Source: Clostridia bacterium (GTDB lineage Bacteria; Bacillota; Clostridia; Oscillospirales; CAG-272). Taken from it: a DNA stretch of 11,708 nt. This document shows, in pieces, positions 7,454 through 11,708 of this stretch. A program made the translations under genes and the position numbers. Every line of letters starts with the position of its first letter. Positions within the stretch are counted from its first letter, which is position 1. The notes beneath the pieces were generated by a model, which had not been told where the DNA came from, ran no database searches, and saw nothing but the letters and a program-made list of their open reading frames with translations. The DNA is taken from positions 1 to 11,708 of the forward strand of contig CAADYQ010000108.1 in the NCBI GenBank assembly GCA_900753295.1. Direction: 5' to 3'.

Positions 7454-9412
7454 ATGAATAACGAAAAAAGCAGAAAAATATCCGGCGTGCTTGCCGGAAT
7501 ACTTGCCGCATTCATGGTTGCAGCCGTCCTTGCCGGCTGCAACGGCGGCGGAGATACCGGAGGAGACACAACAGTGGAGACAACGCCCGAGATGACCGCG
7601 GAGCAAACACTCCCGTATGATCCTAACAGATATACCGGCGCATTTTCCGAGGTGAACGGCGCATTCGGCGGTGTCGATGACCTCGGACGCACGCTCAGCA
7701 CAGACCTTGGCGAGAAGGATGCGATAGCAGCTACAGGCAGAAAACGCCAGGTGGGGATATTCTATTTCCTCTGGCAGGGCGAGCACGGCACATCCGGACC
7801 CTATGATAACTACAAAATAGCCACCGAGCACCCGGAGGCTGTCGCATCCGAAGCCGCATGGCTCAAGGCGGGCGGCGGTAAGGTGGGCGCGCACCATTTC
7901 TGGGGCGAGCCGCTTTTCGGATATTACACCTCGCAGGATACGTGGGTCATACGCAAGCATCTTCAGATGCTTACCGACGCCGGCGTTGATTTTATAGTCT
8001 TTGACGCCACGAATGCTTATCCGTATTCGGCGCGTGTAAAGCAGCTCATTTCCATCTGGTATAAATACTATACCGAAGGCGTGAACGTCCCTAAGCTTGC
8101 GTTTTATACAAACTCAAGCTCGGGCAAAACGATAAACAAGATATATTCCGAAATATACAATAATCAGGCGCTCAACCGCCAGTATCCGCGGCTTTCGGAG
8201 CTGTGGTATATGTGGGACGGCAAGCCGATGATCATCGGCGACCCGAACGACAGCGCGCTTTCAGCCGAGGCAAAGGAATATTTCCGCATCAAGGCGTCGG
8301 TCTGGCCCAACGCCGGACGTACCGACGACGGCTTCCCGTGGATGGAGTTCGGCAGACTGCTCTCCAATAACGCTATATACGGTCTTAACGGCAGACGCGA
8401 GGTCGTAAACGTTTCGATAGCCCAGCACTCCGCGACCTGCATGATGAGTGCAACGGCGTGGTACGGAGCCAACGACCGCACGCGCTCGTGGCATAACGGA
8501 GCCAACGATACCTCTCCCGATGCGGTGCTTTACGGCTACAATTTTGCGGAGCAATGGGAATGGGCGCTCAGCGTCGATCCCGAAATGATATTCATTACCG
8601 GCTGGAACGAATGGGTGGCTCAGCGTCAAAAGCCGACCACATCGGTGCCGATATTCTTTGTTGACTGCTGTGACCCCAACACGAGCCGCGACGCCGAGCC
8701 TATGGCGGGTCTTTTCGGAGACAACTACTATATGCAGATGGCAGAGTATATCCGCCGCTACAAGGGCACAGCGGCGCGTGTGGATGTCGGCGGTCTCAAC
8801 CGTATAGACATTACCGGTGACTTCGCCCAGTGGAATGCGGAAGGTATAACCGCGCGCTATACGGATTACAGCGACGATACAAAGGCGCGCGCGGCGTACG
8901 GCTTTGGAAATATTCCGTACAAGACGCCCGCGGGACTTAACGATTTTGTCACCCTCAAGGCGGCAAGGGATATTGAAAATCTTTATTTCTATGCCGGCAC
9001 TGCCGACGAAATAAAAATGACCGGAGCCGGGAACGAGATGACGCTGTTCATCTCCTCCGGCAGGACCGATACCGAAAAATGGGTCGGTAAGTTTGACTTT
9101 GCTGTCAATCTTGAGGCTCCCGAGGGCGATATGGCGGTGCTTTCGGCACTGCGTGCGGACGGCACAGCGGTGCGCGTGGGCACATGCCGCATGAAGATAT
9201 CCGGAAACGAAATGATGATAGAGGTGCCGCGTGCGGCTCTCGGCATCCCGTTTGATGGCGAGACGAGCCTTGTTGACGTTGAATTCAAGTGGGCTGACAG
9301 CTTCACCCGCGAGGACGGAAAGCTCAGCGTGTGGTCCTTCTACCGCGAGGGCGACGCCGCTCCGCTCGGACGCATGACGTACATATTCTCCGAAAAATCA
9401 TCGGGAAAATAA
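7454..9412 (+). CDS. Lipoprotein with GH99/WbsX-like barrel and CBM9/DOMON-like C-terminal domain
   Basis: This is a 652-residue surface lipoprotein. The signal peptide ends in a good lipobox, LAG-C29, followed by a Gly/Thr/Glu-rich linker. Residues about 95-435 have the look of a GH99/GH71/WbsX-type (beta/alpha)8 domain: VGIFYFLWQGEHG, AHHFWGE, D179-FIVFD184 and TGWN-E386-W. In characterised GH99 enzymes two glutamates sit in an ExxE arrangement; here the motif reads EWVA, so the second acid is absent and the catalytic mechanism is uncertain. Residues about 450-645 resemble a CBM9/DOMON-like sandwich (ITGDFAQWNAEG, ENLYFYAGTADEI, MTLFISS, WVGKFDFAVN). It could be a hydrolase or a glycan-binding protein. 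The gene follows the rhamnosidase by 30 bp with AAAGGA 10 nt before ATG, so the two are co-transcribed and likely address the same rhamnose-containing glycan. Family assignment is by motif recall only. Confidence 0.8.
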   Translation: MNNEKSRKISGVLAGILAAFMVAAVLAGCNGGGDTGGDTTVETTPEMTAEQTLPYDPNRYTGAFSEVNGAFGGVDDLGRTLSTDLGEKDAIAATGRKRQVGIFYFLWQGEHGTSGPYDNYKIATEHPEAVASEAAWLKAGGGKVGAHHFWGEPLFGYYTSQDTWVIRKHLQMLTDAGVDFIVFDATNAYPYSARVKQLISIWYKYYTEGVNVPKLAFYTNSSSGKTINKIYSEIYNNQALNRQYPRLSELWYMWDGKPMIIGDPNDSALSAEAKEYFRIKASVWPNAGRTDDGFPWMEFGRLLSNNAIYGLNGRREVVNVSIAQHSATCMMSATAWYGANDRTRSWHNGANDTSPDAVLYGYNFAEQWEWALSVDPEMIFITGWNEWVAQRQKPTTSVPIFFVDCCDPNTSRDAEPMAGLFGDNYYMQMAEYIRRYKGTAARVDVGGLNRIDITGDFAQWNAEGITARYTDYSDDTKARAAYGFGNIPYKTPAGLNDFVTLKAARDIENLYFYAGTADEIKMTGAGNEMTLFISSGRTDTEKWVGKFDFAVNLEAPEGDMAVLSALRADGTAVRVGTCRMKISGNEMMIEVPRAALGIPFDGETSLVDVEFKWADSFTREDGKLSVWSFYREGDAAPLGRMTYIFSEKSSGK

Positions 9413-9429
9413 GAATTTCATACTAAAAC

Positions 9430-9466
9430 GGGGTGTTAAAAACTCATTTTGAGTTTTTAACACCCC
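9430..9466. repeat. Palindromic hairpin, family member 3
   Basis: Arms GGGGTGTTAAAAACTCA (9430-9446) and TGAGTTTTTAACACCCC (9450-9466) are perfectly complementary over 17 bp with a TTT loop. It begins 17 bases after the stop of the GH99-like lipoprotein gene and is the only terminator-like structure closing the rhamnosidase operon. It shares the core TTAAAAACTC with the two palindromes in the 3.7-3.9 kb region. The rest of 9467-9564 is AT-rich with no recognisable feature. Confidence 0.85.
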
Positions 9467-9564
9467 AACGCTATTGGACTTTACGTCGCCTCACTGTCAA
9501 AATACCAGTTTTTACAAGACCACCCTGTTATTCTTTAAAAAATTAAATAAATTAATTTCCCTTA

Positions 9565-9593
9565 TTGACAAGCAGTGGAAATTATGATACAAT
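9565..9593 (+). promoter_or_regulatory. Strong sigma-A promoter of unknown lipoprotein
   Basis: A perfect TTGACA (9565-9570), a 17-bp spacer and TACAAT (9588-9593) preceded by TGA, an extended -10. Transcription should start near 9600, giving a leader of about 134 nt. Its near-consensus nature predicts high basal expression. Confidence 0.82.
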
Positions 9594-9599
9594 GAAACT

Positions 9600-9733
9600 G
9601 TGGATCGGGATCGTACCGAAGAATAAAAGGATGTTGACCGCTTCGCTTATGCGGAAGGTCGTGCCGGCATTACAGTTCTCGGATGTATCCGAATATTTAT
9701 CCACGGATCGTTATTATCGATGGAGGAGAAAAA
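9600..9733 (+). other. Long structured 5' leader
   Basis: The predicted leader holds a bulged stem-loop at 9636-9660 (GACC with GGTC, TTC/GC inner pairs), a 5-bp hairpin TCGGA-TGTA-TCCGA (9679-9692), and GTGGAT at 9600-9605 complementary to ATCCAC at 9699-9704, which would close the whole leader into one domain. The ribosome binding site GGAGGAG (9722-9728) lies just outside. No known riboswitch consensus is recognised; a structured regulatory leader is an inference. Confidence 0.4.
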
Positions 9734-10555
9734 ATGAAAAGATATCTGTGCTTCAGTATTGCTTTAGCCATGCTGGCGATATGCCTTATGGCATGTACGC
9801 CGTCAGTTGCTACGCCGCCCGATAATACCACCGCTCGGGAAGCGGGGCAGACCGATGTCATCAAGGACAGCGGGAATGACCCGGCTGTGACCGGCGGCGA
9901 ACAATCCGGTGCCGATGAATCGACCGCATTCCCCGGTGTAAAATGCGATTGCCTTATAGGATACTGGCCGGACGATTATAAACAGCAGGCGCCCGGCGAC
10001 AGGCCCGGCCCCGATGTGGTCCCGGTGCTTGAGGTGTCAGGCGTCGGTTCAAAGTCCGACGTTGCACTTTCGGCTCCGTGCGAGGATTCATCCACGCTGT
10101 TTGCGTATTACTACAACCCCGCGACCGGCAAGGAGCGTATGGTAACGATAAACATGCATAACAACATTACGGCTTCATTTGCGGTGCTTTCGATATACGA
10201 GGTGACTCTCGGCGGACCGCGCGGCTTTTACGCGGCGATGGAGGCAGGAAAATGCAGTGCGGTGCTTCTTACGTCTTACTATTGCAACGGCTGGTTCGAT
10301 GCGGACTATCTCGGTTGCTATTACAACGGCGACACGCTGACTGCCGGCAATGATGTTACCATTCTCAAAAATGCCGACGAGGCTGTGGACAATACGCTTT
10401 TTGCGGCTGCCGACAACGTTGGCGGCACTCGCAGATGGTATGTGTGCAAGCTGAAAAACGCGTCCGCGGAGTCGGATGTTGTAAAATCGTTTGACAACGA
10501 TTACGATATATTCGGCGCGCGCTGCAACGCAAGATCTTTGGTGTCAGTCGATTAA
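9734..10555 (+). CDS. Cysteine-rich lipoprotein of unknown function
   Basis: This is a 273-residue protein. ATG 9734 is chosen because GGAGGAG (9722-9728) is 5 nt upstream and the product then begins with a clean signal peptide (KRYLCFSIALAMLA) and the lipobox LMA-C21. An earlier in-frame ATG at 9683 would bury the signal. Residues 22-66 are a low-complexity acidic/Thr/Gly linker. The folded part (67-273) begins VKCDCLIGYW and contains eight cysteines (71, 73, 116, 174, 184, 195, 238, 264), several aromatic-rich strands (LFAYYYNP, SYYCNGWFDADYLGCYYNG) and no motif I recognise. The even number of exported cysteines suggests disulfides, notable in an anaerobe-like organism. It has its own promoter and long leader and appears monocistronic. 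Function unknown; a binding or adhesin role would be a guess. Confidence 0.85.
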   Translation: MKRYLCFSIALAMLAICLMACTPSVATPPDNTTAREAGQTDVIKDSGNDPAVTGGEQSGADESTAFPGVKCDCLIGYWPDDYKQQAPGDRPGPDVVPVLEVSGVGSKSDVALSAPCEDSSTLFAYYYNPATGKERMVTINMHNNITASFAVLSIYEVTLGGPRGFYAAMEAGKCSAVLLTSYYCNGWFDADYLGCYYNGDTLTAGNDVTILKNADEAVDNTLFAAADNVGGTRRWYVCKLKNASAESDVVKSFDNDYDIFGARCNARSLVSVD

Positions 10556-10577
10556 AAAATACATAAAATAGCCGTCC

Positions 10578-10677
10578 GACGGCACAAATAAGCGACTTAG
10601 GGCAATTATTTTCGCAAAAAACCTTGACATAATCGCCCGAGTGTATTATAATATGTATTGTCGCTTTTTGTGCCGTC
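10578..10677. repeat. 18-19 bp inverted repeat flanking the yceD promoter
   Basis: GACGGCACAAATAAGCGAC (10578-10596) and GTCGCTTTTTGTGCCGTC (10660-10677) are reverse complements apart from one extra base and a local AT change. They enclose 63 bp that contain the consensus promoter at 10624-10652, and the right arm starts at about the predicted transcription start. The left arm also overlaps a small GCCGT-CCG-ACGGC hairpin (10571-10583) behind the upstream lipoprotein gene. It may be an operator pair, an invertible promoter or terminal repeats of a small element; none is proven. Confidence 0.75.
10624..10652 (+). promoter_or_regulatory. Consensus sigma-A promoter of yceD-rpmF
   Basis: TTGACA (10624-10629), a 17-bp spacer and TATAAT (10647-10652): every position matches the consensus. 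Transcription would start near 10659, giving a leader of about 43 nt. Such a strong promoter fits a ribosomal protein operon. Confidence 0.9.
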
Positions 10678-10701
10678 ATATTATCGTATTTGGGAGGCAA
10701 A

Positions 10702-11241
10702 ATGCTTATAGATCTTTCGGCACTCCTTCGGGGTGAGGTCAGAGAAGTTTCGGTCGACTATGAGATAGCGCTTACCGAGGCGCCCGACGGCATTGAATAC
10801 ACAGCGCCGGCTCATGTTTACGGCAGCGTTACCGACAGCGGCGGATATATCCGTCTTGTATCGGAGGCTGATGTGCCGTACCGCGGCGAGTGCGCAAGGT
10901 GTCTTGAGCCTATCGAACGCACGCTCACGGTCAGCTTTGAGCGCACGCTCGTTCCCGAGGGAACGGCAAGCGAGAAAAAGCTCGCGGAGCTTGAGGATGA
11001 GGAGGATTATCTCATTATCAAGCGCGGTGTACTCGATATGGATGAGGCACTGAGAGAAGCGATATATCTTGAATTTCCATACCGTCTGCTTTGCTCCGAG
11101 GATTGTCCCGGTCTTTGCCCCGTATGCGGCAAAAAGCTCAAAAAGGGCGAGGTGTGCGGCTGTCACAAGCCTGCTACCGATCCGAGATGGGACAAGCTGA
11201 AAAAGCTGCTCGAGGACGAAGAAAGCGGCGACGAAAAATAA
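10702..11241 (+). CDS. yceD: DUF177 / YceD family protein
   Basis: This is a 179-residue protein of the YceD (DUF177) family, which across bacteria precedes rpmF and is linked to 23S rRNA and large-subunit ribosome metabolism. The N-terminal half has the family pattern with C64-ARC67 in GECARCLEPI. A conserved acidic stretch and LDMDEALREAIYLEFP follow, and the C-terminus carries the zinc-type cysteines C131, C135, C139, C142 (CSEDCPGLCPVC), then C152 and C154, ending in DPRWDKLKKLL. ATG 10702 is chosen with GGGAGG (10692-10697) four bases before it; a TTG at 10690 would overlap that ribosome binding site and is less likely. It is cytoplasmic and co-transcribed with rpmF, 45 bp downstream. 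Confidence 0.93.
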   Translation: MLIDLSALLRGEVREVSVDYEIALTEAPDGIEYTAPAHVYGSVTDSGGYIRLVSEADVPYRGECARCLEPIERTLTVSFERTLVPEGTASEKKLAELEDEEDYLIIKRGVLDMDEALREAIYLEFPYRLLCSEDCPGLCPVCGKKLKKGEVCGCHKPATDPRWDKLKKLLEDEESGDEK

Positions 11242-11286
11242 ATGGAAAGCAATTAAACAAGACATTTATCAGGGAGGTGTAGAGGT

Positions 11287-11472
11287 ATGGCAGTACCGAA
11301 AAGAAAAGTATCGAAGGCCCGCAGAGACAAGAGACGCTCCAGCACATGGAAGCTCGCAGCTCCCGCGATGGTCAAGTGCTCAAATTGCGGAGAACTCGTT
11401 CTGAATCATCATGTCTGCAAGAATTGCGGAATGTATGACGGCAAAAAAGTTCTTGAAGTTGAGTCAAAGTAA
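11287..11472 (+). CDS. rpmF: 50S ribosomal protein L32
   Basis: This is a 61-residue large-subunit ribosomal protein, full length for the family. It starts with the hallmark MAVPKRKVSKARRDKRRS basic tail and carries a zinc ribbon of the C+ type: C31-SNC34 and C44-KNC47. An excellent ribosome binding site AGGGAGGTG (11271-11279) lies 7 nt upstream of ATG. It is the second gene of the yceD-rpmF operon. Presence of the zinc-binding form means this copy depends on zinc supply; no zinc-independent paralogue is in the window. Confidence 0.98.
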   Translation: MAVPKRKVSKARRDKRRSSTWKLAAPAMVKCSNCGELVLNHHVCKNCGMYDGKKVLEVESK

Positions 11473-11498
11473 TCGAGCTTTCGATATACGACAGCAAA

Positions 11499-11573
11499 GA
11501 AAAAGTCGCCGACCGGCGGCGTAGACGGAAGATATGCCCGGATGCGCGCCCGGCGGCTTTTTCGTATTTTTTT
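11499..11573 (+). terminator. Rho-independent terminator of yceD-rpmF
   Basis: GAAAAAGTCGCCG (11499-11511) pairs with CGGCGGCTTTTTC (11551-11563), with one G-U pair. The 39-nt interior is GC-rich and itself able to fold, and a shorter alternative CGCCG-AC-CGGCG exists at its left side. A T-rich run follows (11565-11573). It is long for a terminator, but its place after the ribosomal protein gene and before a new gene supports the call. Confidence 0.65.
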
Positions 11574-11589
11574 GAAAAAGGATGATCGG

Positions 11590-11708
11590 ATGATGAAAAT
11601 AAAAACAAAAATTGCGTCAGCTCTCTCGGTGGGGCTGCTCGCTTCAATGATGCTCGGTAGCTGTCAGCTTTCTCAGATATTCGGGAACGGCGGCACGTCG
11701 GCGGCGGG
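11590..11708 (+). CDS. N-terminus of a lipoprotein, cut by window end
   Basis: Thirty-nine codons are visible. They encode a lipoprotein signal peptide: basic start MMKIKTK, hydrophobic core, and a canonical lipobox LGS-C25, followed by QLSQIFGNGG and a small-residue linker. AAGGA (11578-11582) is 7 nt before the first ATG; the adjacent second ATG (11593) is equally possible. Nothing can be said about function because the mature domain is beyond the window. It continues the theme of lipoprotein genes in this region. Confidence 0.8.
   Translation, partial: MMKIKTKIASALSVGLLASMMLGSCQLSQIFGNGGTSAA

Noticed and set aside
5669..7960. A 763-codon open frame on the minus strand opposite the rhamnosidase and start of the next gene
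   Set aside because: It is antisense to an unmistakable GH78 gene with intact catalytic motifs, has no recognisable domain, and spans the border of two plus-strand genes. GC-rich third positions commonly open such antisense frames.
9426..9470. AACG on both sides of the third palindrome as a target-site duplication
   Set aside because: Four bases can match by chance, the left copy overlaps the arm, and the other two palindromes show no comparable flanking repeat.

Overview
The window looks like a chromosomal segment of a Gram-positive, anaerobe-type member of the Clostridia (Bacillota), perhaps Oscillospirales or Christensenellales. The reasons are moderately high GC with frequent ATA isoleucine codons, consensus sigma-A promoters that nearly all carry an extended TG-n -10 box, strong GGAGG-type ribosome binding sites, several lipoproteins with Thr/Glu-rich linkers after the lipid cysteine, and a DUF177/YceD - ribosomal protein L32 pair. 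The lineage is an inference; no rRNA or other taxonomic marker is present apart from L32.

Layout. 1-1404: 3' part of a metallo-beta-lactamase-fold (ComEC-like) secreted protein, followed by hairpins and a terminator. 1405-1770: terminators, a sigma-A promoter and a long leader with a stem next to the Shine-Dalgarno. 1771-3672: a complete second copy of the same gene, a lipoprotein. 3673-3881: convergent terminator region with two members of a palindrome family. 3882-4733 (minus): a beta-lactamase-related serine hydrolase. 4734-4903: divergent promoters. 4904-9412: a two-gene operon of a GH78 alpha-L-rhamnosidase (no signal peptide) and a lipoprotein with a GH99/WbsX-like barrel plus a CBM9/DOMON-like C-terminal domain, closed by a third palindrome. 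9413-9733: a perfect -35 with an extended -10 and a long structured leader. 9734-10555: a cysteine-rich lipoprotein of unknown function. 10556-10701: a consensus promoter flanked by an 18-19 bp inverted repeat. 10702-11472: yceD and rpmF (housekeeping). 11590-end: N-terminus of another lipoprotein.

How the parts may work together. The GH78/GH99-like operon points to use of rhamnose-containing glycans: a surface-anchored putative glycoside hydrolase or binding protein, with an intracellular exo-rhamnosidase that would finish imported oligosaccharides. No transporter or regulator is in the window. The tandem MBL lipoproteins are surface enzymes of unknown substrate; they are not competence proteins in the usual sense, because they lack membrane domains. 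yceD-rpmF is an ordinary housekeeping pair, which makes the inverted repeat around its promoter the more surprising.

The best candidates for something undescribed are the duplicated secreted ComEC-like hydrolases, the non-canonical GH99-like lipoprotein, the three palindromes whose outer arms differ in sequence but stay complementary, and the inverted repeat enclosing the yceD-rpmF promoter. I see no CRISPR, prophage, transposase, tRNA or rRNA.
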